64,000 bases of DNA from Marinomonas aquimarina (GCF_900089755.1 NZ_FLOC01000013.1:56682-120681); one strand, 5' to 3'. Numbered from the stretch's first letter, positions 1-8,901 are shown. The notes: a model not told the origin generated them from the letters alone. Program-made: numbers and translations.

Positions 1-403
1 CGGCGAGGTCACCGACCTTGTCCGCCAGGAGACCTTCCCAATCAAACTCGAAGCCTTGCATGACCTTATGCAGGGTCATCAGCGCTTGCGCGTTGCCACG
101 GATGCGTAAGTCGCCATCAAAGAAACCATCGCCTTCGAGCAGCTTACGATAAGCGCTGGATGGACCTTTTACGTGGGTATCCAGTTTCGGGTCCAGTTCT
201 ACCTCATCCATGCTTTCTGGACGATCCAGCATGACGCCTTCTTCGAGCACATGAATCTGTAGAATGAGGTTAAAGTCCTCAACTTCTAGAAAGATCTGTT
301 GGCCGGCCAGTTTGGCTAAGTGGCGTTGTGACGGCGGATCTTGTTTGAGGGCATAATTCACCGCGTGCTCAATGGAACCAAGGGCCGCAAGGCTAATCGT
401 CAT
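1..403 (-). CDS. ubiJ: UbiJ, ubiquinone biosynthesis accessory factor (SCP2 domain), partial
   Basis: The first 134 or so residues are visible; the C-terminal coiled-coil part lies beyond the window edge. Translation gives an SCP2-like lipid-binding domain, and the segment around residues 110-130 (HKVMQGFEFDWEGLLADKVGD) is typical of UbiJ. UbiJ is known as a soluble scaffold that binds polyprenyl intermediates in the ubiquinone metabolon with UbiE and UbiB. The ATG at 403 is followed by MTISLAALGSIEHAVN, the usual UbiJ start. It begins 23 nt after the DUF971 gene stops, so it is probably part of the same transcript. In many relatives ubiE lies immediately before ubiJ; here it does not. Confidence 0.85.
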   Translation of the reverse strand, partial: MTISLAALGSIEHAVNYALKQDPPSQRHLAKLAGQQIFLEVEDFNLILQIHVLEEGVMLDRPESMDEVELDPKLDTHVKGPSSAYRKLLEGDGFFDGDLRIRGNAQALMTLHKVMQGFEFDWEGLLADKVGDLA

Positions 404-426
404 GACATTCGCTCTTTCGTTGTTGG

Positions 427-813
427 TTAGTGAACTTGATGGATTTGGATCGCGGAAGAATCGCGGCTGCGACCTTCTTGTTCTAAACGATCAAGGTACA
501 TCTGCCACAACTCATCGTGGTTTTTGCCTAGATTGTATAGGTAATCCCAAGAATAGATGCCTGAGTCGTGACCATCGTCGAAGGTGATTTTAAGGGCGTA
601 GTTGCCCGCAGCTTCGATGTTCATGATCATCACATTGCGCTTACCGTGCTGCAGAATCGGAACTTGTGCACCGTGTCCGCGCACTTCTGCTGACGGTGAA
701 TGCACACGCAAATATTCCGCGCTAAGACGGTAGCTTGAGCCATCGGCAAACGCCAGCTCCAGTTCACGGGATTGTTTATGGTAGTGAATTTTTGTTGGAA
801 CAAGCGTTGCCAT
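427..813 (-). CDS. DUF971 family protein (gamma-butyrobetaine hydroxylase N-domain-like)
   Basis: A 128-residue protein of DUF971, the small fold that also forms the N-terminal domain of gamma-butyrobetaine hydroxylase. The segments LELAFADGSSYRLSAEYLRV and FDDGHDSGIYSWDYL (about residues 76-92) are the family hallmarks. No catalytic oxygenase domain follows, so it is not an oxygenase on its own. Its usual place in Pseudomonas-type genomes is directly after hslU, as here (34 nt gap). The precise function is unknown; a role linked to iron-sulfur or protein quality control has been suggested for the fold but nothing here shows it. Confidence 0.88.
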   Translation of the reverse strand: MATLVPTKIHYHKQSRELELAFADGSSYRLSAEYLRVHSPSAEVRGHGAQVPILQHGKRNVMIMNIEAAGNYALKITFDDGHDSGIYSWDYLYNLGKNHDELWQMYLDRLEQEGRSRDSSAIQIHQVH

Positions 814-847
814 GGTGCGTCTCGATCTATTTCAAAGGGTTATCAAA

Positions 848-2170
848 TTACAAAATGTACTGGCTTAGGTCTTCGTTTTCCGCCACTTCACCAAGCTGTT
901 GGTTGACATACTCGGCGGTGATGTCCACTTGTTGACCATCTGGCATGTCACTCGCTGAGTAAGACACTTCTTCTAGCAAACGTTCTAGTACTGTGTGCAG
1001 GCGGCGGGCGCCGATGTTTTCCGTACGTTCGTTCACTTGGCAAGCGATCTCGGCGATGCGGGTGATGCCTTCGTCAGTGAAGTTTATGTTAATGTTCTCG
1101 GTCTTCGCCAGTGCTACGTACTGTTTTGTCAGTGATGCACTTGGCTCCGTCAAAATGCGTTTGAAGTCTTCTACCGTTAGCGCGTCCAGTTCGACACGGA
1201 TTGGCAAACGGCCTTGTAGCTCTGGGATCAAATCCGAAGGCTTCGACAAGTGGAAAGCACCGGATGCGATAAACAGAATGTGATCGGTTTTGATCATGCC
1301 GTACTTAGTGCTGACGGTGCAGCCTTCGATTAATGGCAATAGGTCACGCTGCACGCCTTCACGCGACACTTCGCCGCTAGTGCGCTCAGAGCTTTTTGCC
1401 ACCTTATCGATTTCGTCTAGGAAGACAATACCGTGTTGCTCAACTACTTCGACAGCGCGAGCTTTCAGTTCTTCTTCATTGACCAGTTTCGCCGCTTCTT
1501 CGTCACGGATCTGACGTAGGGCGTCTTTGACTTTTAGCTTACGCTTCTTCTTACGCTCGTTGCCCATGTTAGAGAACAGACTCTGCAACTGGCTGGTCAT
1601 TTCTTCCATGCCAGGTGGGGTCATGATTTCTACCCCCATCGGCGAGTCGGACACTTCGATGTCGATTTCTTTGTCGTCTAGCTGACCTTCGCGTAGCTTC
1701 TTACGGAACGCTTGGCGTGTTGAATTCGACGCCGAATCTTCTTCAAAGCCACGAGCTGGCGGTAGCAAGGCATCCAGAATGCGGTCTTCCGCTGCGTCTT
1801 CGGCCTTATGCTTCATGCGCTCGGTCTCTTGCTCGCGCAGCATCTTAATCGCTGTTTCCACTAGATCGCGGATGATCGAATCCACATCGCGGCCAACGTA
1901 GCCGACTTCGGTGAACTTAGTCGCTTCGATCTTGATGAAAGGAGCGTTAGAAAGCTTCGCCAAACGACGTGCGATTTCGGTTTTACCAACACCGGTAGGG
2001 CCGATCATGAGGATGTTCTTCGGCGTCACTTCGGCACGCATATCATCCGGCAGCTGCATACGGCGCCAGCGGTTACGTAGGGCGATCGCGACCGCGCGTT
2101 TAGCACTTTGCTGGCCGATAATGTGTTGGTCTAAGGCATTGACCGTTTCACGTGGGGTCATGTTGCTCAT
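848..2170 (-). CDS. hslU: HslU, ATPase/unfoldase subunit of the HslVU protease
   Basis: AAA+ unfoldase of the cytoplasmic HslVU (ClpYQ) protease. Walker A GPTGVGKT is at residues 57-64, the pore loop GYVG at 90-93 and Walker [10 protein letters not shown] at 247-255. The inserted I-domain covers roughly 110-240 and is rich in charged residues. The C-terminus ends in LSQYIL, the tail that docks into HslV pockets to activate it. The length of 440 aa is normal for the family. It follows hslV by 21 nt on the same strand, so the two are one operon as in E. coli. AAGAGA precedes the ATG at a good distance. Confidence 0.98.
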   Translation of the reverse strand: MSNMTPRETVNALDQHIIGQQSAKRAVAIALRNRWRRMQLPDDMRAEVTPKNILMIGPTGVGKTEIARRLAKLSNAPFIKIEATKFTEVGYVGRDVDSIIRDLVETAIKMLREQETERMKHKAEDAAEDRILDALLPPARGFEEDSASNSTRQAFRKKLREGQLDDKEIDIEVSDSPMGVEIMTPPGMEEMTSQLQSLFSNMGNERKKKRKLKVKDALRQIRDEEAAKLVNEEELKARAVEVVEQHGIVFLDEIDKVAKSSERTSGEVSREGVQRDLLPLIEGCTVSTKYGMIKTDHILFIASGAFHLSKPSDLIPELQGRLPIRVELDALTVEDFKRILTEPSASLTKQYVALAKTENININFTDEGITRIAEIACQVNERTENIGARRLHTVLERLLEEVSYSASDMPDGQQVDITAEYVNQQLGEVAENEDLSQYIL

Positions 2171-2191
2171 GGCTTAATCTCTTAAATTCGG

Positions 2192-2743
2192 TTACTTAGA
2201 TTGGTCTTCAAGCTTGGCATCGATGTTGATGGTTTCGATGGTCAAGTTGTGGTTGGTGAAGACACAAATGTCGGCCGCGATGTTTAGGCTCTTCTCAACG
2301 ATGTCTTGGGCGCTTAACTCAGTGTTTTCGAGCAATGCACGAGCCGAGGCTTCGGCGAAGTTACCGCCTGAGCCGATGGCTAGGGCGCCGTGTTGAGGTT
2401 CTACCACATCGCCGTTACCGGTGATGATAAGGGTACTTTCTGTGTTGGCCACGATCAGCATGGCTTCCAGCTTGCGTAGCGCTTTATCAGAACGCCAGTC
2501 TTTCGCCAGATCCACCGCCGCGCGTACGAGGTGGCCTTGGTGTTTTTCAAGTTGGCCTTCAAAACGCTCAAATAGGGTGAATGCGTCTGCCGTGCCCCCT
2601 GCAAACCCAGCGATGACTTCGCCACGGTATAAACGGCGTACTTTGCGGGCATTGCCCTTCATTACAGTGTTGCCTAGGGAAACTTGTCCATCGCCACCAA
2701 CGACGACTTGGTTGTCTTTGCGTACGGTTAGAATCGTAGTCAT
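2192..2743 (-). CDS. hslV: HslV, peptidase subunit of the HslVU protease
   Basis: Threonine peptidase that forms the double hexameric core of HslVU. The protein starts [20 protein letters not shown]; after loss of Met1 the conserved Thr2 becomes the N-terminal nucleophile, and the GGDGQ motif follows at 16-20. At 183 aa it has the standard length. A GGAG ribosome site lies upstream of the ATG. It is the first gene of hslVU and is separated from the FtsN-like gene by 88 nt that hold a hairpin, so it may have its own promoter; no clear heat-shock promoter was verified by eye. Confidence 0.98.
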   Translation of the reverse strand: MTTILTVRKDNQVVVGGDGQVSLGNTVMKGNARKVRRLYRGEVIAGFAGGTADAFTLFERFEGQLEKHQGHLVRAAVDLAKDWRSDKALRKLEAMLIVANTESTLIITGNGDVVEPQHGALAIGSGGNFAEASARALLENTELSAQDIVEKSLNIAADICVFTNHNLTIETINIDAKLEDQSK

Positions 2744-2796
2744 GATTTACTCCACATTCGATTAACTATCGAAATGGGGGTAACTGTGAGGATTTC

Positions 2797-2825
2797 AAGC
2801 ACCCAAACAGAACGCTTGGGTGCTT
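2797..2825. terminator. Hairpin between ftsN-like gene and hslV
   Basis: A 10-bp perfect stem (AAGCACCCAA / TTGGGTGCTT) with a 9-nt loop lies just past the stop of the SPOR-domain gene. On the minus strand it is not followed by a run of T, so it is a weak intrinsic terminator at best, or an RNA-processing or stability hairpin that separates ftsN from hslVU. Confidence 0.45.
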
Positions 2826-2831
2826 TAGTGA

Positions 2832-3461
2832 TTATTGCTCGTTTTGTATTTTGTAGGTGTATGAGCTAAGACCCATACGTGCCAGCTTGTCTTTCGCGCG
2901 ACTTTCGGCGGAACGTGTGGTGAATGGACCAACCGTGACACGATACCAAGTACCGCCGTCTTTGCTCTCACTGGCTTTGAGGTGCGCTTCAAGGCCCGAT
3001 AGGATCAGTTTCGCACGTAAGCGATCGGCATCGGCACTGGAGCGGAACGAGGCCGCTTGAATCATGTAACTGAAGTTTTCTTCTTCACGTGGTTGGTACT
3101 CGTAAGCATCCACGTGGCTGGTGTCTACTTCGCTGTCTTGCAGCAATTGATAAAACTCAAACGTCTCACGTTTGGCTTGCGTCTCGGGTGCTTTAGCCTC
3201 CGATTTTACCGGTGCTTTAGGCGTGACCGGTGTCACTTTCGCCGGTGCGACCGTTGTTTGAGCTGGCACACTATTATTGCTCTCAACAGCCGCCAGTTTC
3301 ACTAGCACAAACACAAACCCGATGACTAACAGTGGTACGACAAGCCACATCCACCAAGGCACGCTGCGTTTTGGCGGTGGCGGTGGTGCTTTACGTGTTG
3401 CCCCTTTACGAGGACGGCTGGTTTTAGTGGCTAACAGCATCAAATCAAACATGGCGCTCAT
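2832..3461 (-). CDS. ftsN: SPOR-domain cell division protein, FtsN-like
   Basis: A bitopic inner-membrane protein: a short basic N-terminus (TSRPRKGATRKAPPPPPKRS), one transmembrane helix (VPWWMWLVVPLLVIGFVFVL), a Pro/Ala/Lys-rich linker and a C-terminal SPOR domain of about 75 residues that begins near NFSYMIQAASF. SPOR domains bind denuded septal peptidoglycan, and FtsN activates septal synthesis. Its place between priA and hslV matches the E. coli order (priA, cytR, ftsN, hslV), which supports the name. The start is uncertain: a GTG at 3482 and ATGs at 3461, 3452 and 3440 are all in frame and none has a good ribosome site. Confidence 0.85.
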   Translation of the reverse strand: MSAMFDLMLLATKTSRPRKGATRKAPPPPPKRSVPWWMWLVVPLLVIGFVFVLVKLAAVESNNSVPAQTTVAPAKVTPVTPKAPVKSEAKAPETQAKRETFEFYQLLQDSEVDTSHVDAYEYQPREEENFSYMIQAASFRSSADADRLRAKLILSGLEAHLKASESKDGGTWYRVTVGPFTTRSAESRAKDKLARMGLSSYTYKIQNEQ

Positions 3462-3497
3462 GGTTTTGAGTAAAGTGCGCACATTATGCGCAGTGCG

Positions 3498-5738
3498 TTA
3501 AAAAGTTTCCAGCGGATCGACGTCGATCGCGAAACGAATTCTATGATTTTTTGTATTTTGCTCAAGCCATTGGCTTGCTAACGCTACAATCCGGTGCAAA
3601 TTTCCCCGTTGCGGACTTTTGATACTCAATAGCGCACGGTGCTGACCTGCCTTACGCACGATAATCGCGGCATAAGGACCGACCATTTGCATGTCTTCAG
3701 ACAGGTGCACGGACAATTGGTTGCGTAGCTCCATCAATAAGCCCATGGCTTGTTGTTCCTGCTGCGATTCCGCCCGTATGACTACTTGATGATAGAAGGG
3801 TGGTAACGCCAGCTGCTGACGCTCACGCAACCCATCCATGGCCAAGGCTTCGTAGCCTTGCACGCACAGGCATTCAATCGCACTGTGATCTGGGTGATAG
3901 GTTTGCAGCAAGACATGGCCGCGCTTCGAGCTACGTCCGGCGCGACCTGCGACTTGGGTGATCAATTGCGCGGTGCGCTCCATACCGCGAAAGTCGGAGG
4001 AAAAAAGCCCCACATCCGCGTCCATAATCACCACTAGGGTGACGTTTGGGAAATGATGGCCTTTGGCCAACATCTGCGTGCCCACCAGGATGGCTTGATC
4101 GTGCTCGTGAATTTTCTGTGTGATTTGTGTCAGTGCCGATTTGCGCTGGGTGCTATCACGATCAATACGCAGCACGGGCGTGTGTTTAAAGAACTGATTC
4201 AGCACCCCTTCGATCTGTTCCGTGCCTTCGCCTACGGTAAACAATTCAGTGCTATGACATTCTGGGCAGCTGTGCAGTAATGCCTTGTGGCTATCACAAT
4301 GGTGGCAGTGGAGCTTGTTGGCACGTTTGTGCACCGTCAGGTTTGCATCGCAGTGGTCACAGGCGGCAATCCAGCCGCATTGATGGCACATCAGTGTCGG
4401 CGCATAACCACGACGGTTCAAAAACACCAGCACTTGCTCTTTGCGCTCAAGTGTTTGGCGCATGCGCTCGAGCGTGTATTCACTAAAGCCTTGCTTGAGA
4501 CTTTGGCCGCGCAGATCAACGCGCTCCATTTCCGGTAGTTGCGCATCACCGGCTCGCTGACGCAGTTTTAGCCAGTGATAACGCTTTTGCATAGCGTTGG
4601 CCAAGCTTTCATATGAGGGCGTTGCCGAGGCTAATAGGACGGGAACTTTCTGCCCCTGGGCCCGCTTAATGGCCAGATCCCGAGCGTGATAACGAAAGCC
4701 TTCGTGCTGTTTGTAAGAAGCGTCATGCTCCTCATCGATGATGATCAAGCCCAGCTTGGCGCTGGGGATAAATACCGAGGAGCGAGTACCAATGATGATC
4801 TTAGCTTCCCCTTGCTCGATCATCAGCCAAGCATCCAAGCGCTCGCGGTCGGTCATATTGGAATGCATTAACACGATGTCGGTATTAAAACGGCTTTCAA
4901 AGCGGCGCAAGGTCTGTGGCGTCAGGCCAATCTCTGGCACCATCACCAGTACCTGTTGATGGTCTTTTAAAATCGCTTCGATGACGCGCAGGAAGACTTC
5001 GGTCTTGCCACTACCGGTAATGCCATCGAGCAGGGCGACGCCAAATTCATTGCGCATGGCTAAAATGGTTTTGGTGGCCGCCGCTTGTTCCAGATTGAGT
5101 GTCGGTGGTACTTGCTTTTGATGAGCATGAGTTTCCACCGATTTAATGAAGTTGCGCTGTTCACTGCGCACCAGACCTTTTTTCTCAAGGCCTTTGGCGG
5201 CGGCGCTAGTGAGTTCGAGCACGGTCACTAAATGGGGGCTTAAGCCGTGTTCTTGATGCTGTTTTAGCGCTTCTAAAAAGGCTTTTTGCTGTTTGGCGTT
5301 TTTTAGGCTGTCGACTGCAGTGGCCTTGCCTTGCTCGGTAATAAACCACCAAGTTTCGGTGCGAAATTCGGGGCTTTCGCCTTTACGCAAACTGGTGGGC
5401 AGGGCATGGAAAAACACTTCGCCAATTGGGTGGTGGTAATAGCGTGCTGCCCAAGCGCACAGATCAAATAGCTCTTTAGAAATGATGGGGCCTTCATCGA
5501 GGAGCGCAGTGATGGGTTTGATTTGCGCATCCTGATAATCGCTGCGATCACTGGTCTCGATGACGAGTCCGATGGAATGGCGATCACCTTTGCCAAACGG
5601 GACTTTGACACGCATGCCTGGACGGATGTGATGACGGTAGGCAAGTGCCTTAGGGATTTTATAGTCAAAGGTAGCACGCAGCGGCACATTCAGCGCCACT
5701 TTGACATACGGGTCTTGGGTAAGAAGCGTGTCGACCAT
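3498..5738 (-). CDS. priA: PriA, primosomal replication-restart helicase
   Basis: Superfamily 2 3'-5' DNA helicase that reloads the replisome at stalled forks. Walker A GITGSGKT lies at residues 239-246 and the DEEH box at 335-338. Eight zinc-binding cysteines (451, 454, 460, 463, 478, 481, 491, 494) form the two Zn sites that PriA uses for primosome assembly. The N-terminal 3'-DNA-binding domain (about 1-110) starts VKVALNVPLRATFDYKIP. At 746 aa it is full length. It is transcribed away from rpmE from a 269-nt shared upstream region. Confidence 0.97.
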   Translation of the reverse strand: MVDTLLTQDPYVKVALNVPLRATFDYKIPKALAYRHHIRPGMRVKVPFGKGDRHSIGLVIETSDRSDYQDAQIKPITALLDEGPIISKELFDLCAWAARYYHHPIGEVFFHALPTSLRKGESPEFRTETWWFITEQGKATAVDSLKNAKQQKAFLEALKQHQEHGLSPHLVTVLELTSAAAKGLEKKGLVRSEQRNFIKSVETHAHQKQVPPTLNLEQAAATKTILAMRNEFGVALLDGITGSGKTEVFLRVIEAILKDHQQVLVMVPEIGLTPQTLRRFESRFNTDIVLMHSNMTDRERLDAWLMIEQGEAKIIIGTRSSVFIPSAKLGLIIIDEEHDASYKQHEGFRYHARDLAIKRAQGQKVPVLLASATPSYESLANAMQKRYHWLKLRQRAGDAQLPEMERVDLRGQSLKQGFSEYTLERMRQTLERKEQVLVFLNRRGYAPTLMCHQCGWIAACDHCDANLTVHKRANKLHCHHCDSHKALLHSCPECHSTELFTVGEGTEQIEGVLNQFFKHTPVLRIDRDSTQRKSALTQITQKIHEHDQAILVGTQMLAKGHHFPNVTLVVIMDADVGLFSSDFRGMERTAQLITQVAGRAGRSSKRGHVLLQTYHPDHSAIECLCVQGYEALAMDGLRERQQLALPPFYHQVVIRAESQQEQQAMGLLMELRNQLSVHLSEDMQMVGPYAAIIVRKAGQHRALLSIKSPQRGNLHRIVALASQWLEQNTKNHRIRFAIDVDPLETF

Positions 5739-5945
5739 AAAAGACTAATACCTTGATTTACCAGCAAAAAGATTTCAGATCATAGAGTATCTTGTAAGTG
5801 TACGTGAGTCTGAATGGAAAATGTGAACTTTTCGCGGCTTTTCAAGGGGCGAAATTATCATAAAAGGGCTTGCCGAACGGCGCTTTGACGCCTAAAATAC
5901 GCGGCTCTTGGTACCACTGTACAATTGATGTACAACGAATCGTGC

Positions 5946-6006
5946 GGTGCTTAGCAACGTTATTTAATGACTAAGTGGCGGCACACCAAACCTTAAGGTA
6001 AAAAAC
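5946..6006 (+). promoter_or_regulatory. Possible 5' leader hairpin and ribosome site of rpmE
   Basis: Upstream of the L31 gene, GCTTAG (5949-5954) can pair with CTAAGT (5971-5976), and flanking GGTG and CACACC can extend the helix around a bulge. The ribosome site AAGG (5995-5998) lies 9 nt before the ATG. Ribosomal protein leaders for L31 are known in several bacterial groups, so an autoregulatory leader is possible. The pairing was found by eye and is modest. Confidence 0.3.
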
Positions 6007-6007
6007 G

Positions 6008-6223
6008 ATGAAAAAAGATATTCACCCAAATTACTCAGCTGTTTCTGCAACTTGTACTTGTGGTAACACTTTGACTCTAAACTCAACACTTGGCAACGAC
6101 CTGCACATCGACGTATGCAGCAACTGCCACCCATTCTACACTGGTCAACAGAAAATGGTTGACACAGGTGGTCGTGTTGATCGCTTCAACAAGCGTTTCG
6201 GAGCTCGTCGTTCTACTAAGTAA
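6008..6223 (+). CDS. rpmE: 50S ribosomal protein L31 (zinc-binding type)
   Basis: A 71-aa large-subunit protein that starts [20 protein letters not shown]. It is the C+ zinc-binding form, with C16, C18, C37 and C40 as the Zn ligands (CxC and CxxC). L31 sits at the central protuberance and bridges the subunits. Gamma-proteobacteria often also keep a zinc-free paralogue under Zur control elsewhere, but none is in this window. It has a good AAGG ribosome site, and its transcription terminator lies inside the next reading frame. Confidence 0.98.
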   Translation: MKKDIHPNYSAVSATCTCGNTLTLNSTLGNDLHIDVCSNCHPFYTGQQKMVDTGGRVDRFNKRFGARRSTK

Positions 6224-6230
6224 TTGGTGG

Positions 6231-7007
6231 ATGGCACGAATGCTGATTCAAAAAAAGCGCCAAGCTCTCTTGGCGCTTTTTTTATGCCTATCGTTTCCAA
6301 GCCATGGGCAGTGCCTTGCAGAAGGAGACTTGCAAGTCGCACAAGTAAAGCGCGGCATTGATGGTGATACGCTACACTTGCACGATGGTCGTAAAGTGCG
6401 TCTAGTCGGTGTGAATACGCCAGAGTTAGACCACGAACATGGTCATCATGAGCCTTTTGCCCTCGAAGCAAAGCAACGGCTCGCCGCTCTTGCGGGAGAT
6501 CAAGTTTATTGGCAGCGCGCGCAGGAAAGCGAAGACCGCTATGGCCGTAAGCTGTATTATTTATTTACGAAAGATCGAGCGTCGATAGCAAGTCAGTTAC
6601 TATCAGATGGATTAGGCTATCGTATCGCTGTGCCGCCCAACGTCCGCTATCAGGACTGTTTTGCTGAGTCCGAGCAACTTGCACGGGATGCAAAGCGCGG
6701 GCTCTGGCAACACCCAACCCAATGGCAGCCACAAGCTGGCTTTGCGGTTGCACGATCCAAACTTACGTCAGTCACACACAATCGTGGTGGTTGGTGGCTA
6801 GAAACCGAACGGGATCTGGTGATCAATATTCCGCGATATGCCGAGCATTACTGGACCGAAAAAGATATCTTTTATCTGCAGGGCAAAGTAATTGAGGCCC
6901 GTGGTTGGCAGTACCAACGCAACAATCGCCCAAAAGATCGCTTCAAATCGATCGTATTAACGGTGAAACATCCTCAAGACTTACGTAGAATTGAGTCGTC
7001 GGACTAA
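6231..7007 (+). CDS. Secreted thermonuclease-like (staphylococcal nuclease fold) protein
   Basis: A signal-peptide-like N-terminus (RQALLALFLCLSFPSHG) is followed by an SNase/OB-fold domain. The nuclease triad is conserved by motif: Arg in KVRLVGV, Glu in NTPEL and Arg in EDRYGR, with a DGDT calcium-site segment before them. It is expected to be a Ca2+-dependent phosphodiesterase in the periplasm or outside the cell. About 90 further residues after the domain are less conserved. Pseudomonas has a homologue at the same place between rpmE and the malic enzyme gene. ATG 6231 (8 nt after the rpmE stop) or ATG 6240 may be the start; the latter has GGTGG at a usable distance. The rpmE terminator hairpin encodes part of the signal peptide. 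Confidence 0.88.
   Translation: MARMLIQKKRQALLALFLCLSFPSHGQCLAEGDLQVAQVKRGIDGDTLHLHDGRKVRLVGVNTPELDHEHGHHEPFALEAKQRLAALAGDQVYWQRAQESEDRYGRKLYYLFTKDRASIASQLLSDGLGYRIAVPPNVRYQDCFAESEQLARDAKRGLWQHPTQWQPQAGFAVARSKLTSVTHNRGGWWLETERDLVINIPRYAEHYWTEKDIFYLQGKVIEARGWQYQRNNRPKDRFKSIVLTVKHPQDLRRIESSD
6251..6283 (+). terminator. Intrinsic terminator of rpmE, inside the nuclease reading frame
   Basis: A 14-bp perfect stem (AAAAAAGCGCCAAG / CTTGGCGCTTTTTT) with a CTCT loop runs into a 7-T tract. It starts 28 nt after the rpmE stop and is a textbook intrinsic terminator. The same bases code for the residues KKRQALLALF of the downstream secreted nuclease. Confidence 0.9.
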
Positions 7008-7138
7008 AACCGACATATCATTATAACTATATAAGGTGCCTCTTCTAGGCGGATGTCACCCACATCCAATCAGCCAGAAAGAAGCCCATTTGCTGCAAAG
7101 CACACGAACAACACTATTAATTAGACGGAATAACAAAA

Positions 7139-8407
7139 ATGGCAGAAGATCTAAAACAAGCGGCGCTTGAGTACCATGAGAAACCAGTACCAGGCAAACT
7201 TAACATTACCATCAGCAAGCCAACAGCCACTTCTCGTGACCTATCCTTGGCGTACAGCCCAGGTGTAGCTGAGCCTTGTCGTGAAATCGCAAAAGACCCA
7301 GAAGCGGCTTACCGCTACACGGGTAAGGGTAACCTAGTTGCCGTGATTTCTGATGGTACGGCGGTGCTAGGCCTAGGTAACATCGGCCCATTGGCCTCTA
7401 AGCCGGTAATGGAAGGTAAAGGTGTCCTATTCAAGCGCTTTGCTGGTGTGAACTCTGTAGACGTTGAAGTAGAAGCAGAAAGCCCAGAAGCCTTCATCGA
7501 CACGGTTGCACGTATCGCCAATACTTATGGCGGCATCAACCTAGAGGACATCAAGGCGCCTGAGTGTTTCGAAATCGAACGCCAGCTGATCGAGCGTTGT
7601 TCCATTCCTGTCTTCCACGATGACCAACACGGTACCGCCATCGTAACCGCAGCGGGTCTACTAAACGCGCTGGAGCTTCAAGGCAAAGCCATCGAAGAGG
7701 CGAAAATCGTTTGTCTCGGTGCGGGTGCAGCGGCGACCGCTTGTATGAACCTAATCATTGCTTGTGGCGCGAAGCGTGACAACATCTTCGTATTGGACCG
7801 TAAGGGTGTGATCCACTCTGGTCGTGATGATCTAAATGAGTACAAAGCAACCTTTGCCATTGATACCGATGCACGTGACCTTGATGATGCGATCGAAGGT
7901 GCGGATGTATTCATTGGTGTATCTGGCCCAGATCTGTTATCAGTTGAGCAATTGAACAAAATGGCGGCTAACCCAGTGGTATTCGCGTGTTCAAACCCTG
8001 ATCCAGAGATCAACCCAGAAGTTGCACTGGCGGCGCGTTCTGACCTGATCATGGCTACCGGCCGTTCTGACTACCCGAACCAAGTGAACAACGTGCTTGG
8101 CTTCCCATTCATCTTCCGTGGTGCGTTGGACGTGCGTGCGACGAAGATTAATGAAGAAATGAAAGTGGCAGCAGTACACGCATTAAAAGATCTAGCCAAA
8201 GAGCCTGCACCACAAGACGTTATCAACGCCTACGGCGGTGCGGCACTTGAGTTTGGTAAAGAGTACATTCTACCTAAGCCAATGGATGCACGCTTGCTAA
8301 CGGAAGTCTCTGCGGCAGTAGCGAAGGCGGCGGTAGATTCTGGTGTTGCGTCTCTACCATACCCTGATTTCTACCCACTAACGGACCTAGCTCGTTTCGA
8401 AGCCTAA
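7139..8407 (+). CDS. maeB: NADP-type malic enzyme, short form
   Basis: Oxidative decarboxylation of malate to pyruvate and CO2 in the cytoplasm. Motifs in order: [14 protein letters not shown] [10 protein letters not shown] (38-47), GLGNIG (78-83), the metal-binding segment [12 protein letters not shown] (136-147), FHDDQHGTA (159-167) and the nucleotide site GAGAAA (194-199). At 422 aa it has only the catalytic part and lacks the C-terminal phosphotransacetylase-like domain of E. coli MaeB, as in Pseudomonas. Coenzyme preference (NADP or NAD) is inferred from the family. It stands alone: 131 nt follow the nuclease gene and a strong terminator follows it. Confidence 0.95.
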   Translation: MAEDLKQAALEYHEKPVPGKLNITISKPTATSRDLSLAYSPGVAEPCREIAKDPEAAYRYTGKGNLVAVISDGTAVLGLGNIGPLASKPVMEGKGVLFKRFAGVNSVDVEVEAESPEAFIDTVARIANTYGGINLEDIKAPECFEIERQLIERCSIPVFHDDQHGTAIVTAAGLLNALELQGKAIEEAKIVCLGAGAAATACMNLIIACGAKRDNIFVLDRKGVIHSGRDDLNEYKATFAIDTDARDLDDAIEGADVFIGVSGPDLLSVEQLNKMAANPVVFACSNPDPEINPEVALAARSDLIMATGRSDYPNQVNNVLGFPFIFRGALDVRATKINEEMKVAAVHALKDLAKEPAPQDVINAYGGAALEFGKEYILPKPMDARLLTEVSAAVAKAAVDSGVASLPYPDFYPLTDLARFEA

Positions 8408-8434
8408 TTCGTAAGTAACAAGACAGTTCTGAGC

Positions 8435-8470
8435 AAAAGGCGATGCGCGGTTGGCGCATCGCCTTTTTTT
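8435..8470 (+). terminator. Intrinsic terminator after malic enzyme
   Basis: A 10-bp stem (GGCGATGCGC / GCGCATCGCC) with a GGTTG loop is followed by seven T residues, 31 nt after the stop codon. Confidence 0.92.
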
Positions 8471-8603
8471 GTGCCGTACTTTATAAAACAGAGGGCGTAA
8501 GTGTCTGCTTTTAGAAAAGTTGTGCGAGCAGGCTGTAAAGCAATTAGACCGTTGAGTCAGCCATTCGTTAATCTGGCGAGATTCCCCTTAGAGGAGAGAG
8601 ACG

Positions 8604-8828
8604 ATGCGGAATATAATAGTGTTATTACTAGCGACGTTGGTGTTATCGGGGTGCTCGGTGCACCGTGTTGCGGGCGAGATTGGTGGTGTGGATATCGAAG
8701 CAAGCCGCACAGGCTATCAGGATCATCAACGTAAACATGACTACGATCGATATCGATATCGATATGACCATAACCATTATCGTGGCTTTTGCCCACCAGG
8801 GCAGGCTAAAAAAGGCTACTGTCGCTAA
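8604..8828 (+). CDS. Small His/Tyr/Asp-rich lipoprotein
   Basis: A 74-residue predicted lipoprotein. The signal peptide MRNIIVLLLATLVLSGC ends in the lipobox LSGC, with Cys17 as the lipid-modified residue. The mature part has a region of about 20 residues rich in Tyr, Arg, Asp and His (KHDYDRYRYRYDHNHYRGF), then FCPPGQAKKGYCR. A GAGGAGAGAG ribosome site precedes the ATG. No family is recognised. His/Asp/Tyr tracts of this sort can bind metal or act as surface-charge segments, but nothing proves this. It is followed by a terminator shared with the convergent porin gene. Confidence 0.75.
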   Translation: MRNIIVLLLATLVLSGCSVHRVAGEIGGVDIEASRTGYQDHQRKHDYDRYRYRYDHNHYRGFCPPGQAKKGYCR

Positions 8829-8850
8829 CGGGTACACTTTTTAGCGAGCA

Positions 8851-8880
8851 AAAAAAACCAGACCGAAGTCTGGTTTTTTA
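8851..8880. terminator. Bidirectional intrinsic terminator
   Basis: AAAAAACCAGAC (8852-8863) pairs with GTCTGGTTTTTT (8868-8879) around a CGAA tetraloop. A-rich and T-rich flanks let it act on both strands, for the small lipoprotein (plus) and the OmpA-family gene (minus). Confidence 0.92.
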
Positions 8881-8901
8881 GTTTTAAGCTAAGCCAAGGG
8901 C

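Noticed and set aside
6090..6230. An in-frame extension of the nuclease gene back into rpmE
   Set aside because: The extra 47 residues are an out-of-frame reading of L31 codons and would destroy the signal peptide.
8501..8734. A 77-codon plus-strand open frame that overlaps the small lipoprotein
   Set aside because: The lipoprotein in the other frame has a lipobox and a strong ribosome site; this frame has neither a domain nor a sensible composition.
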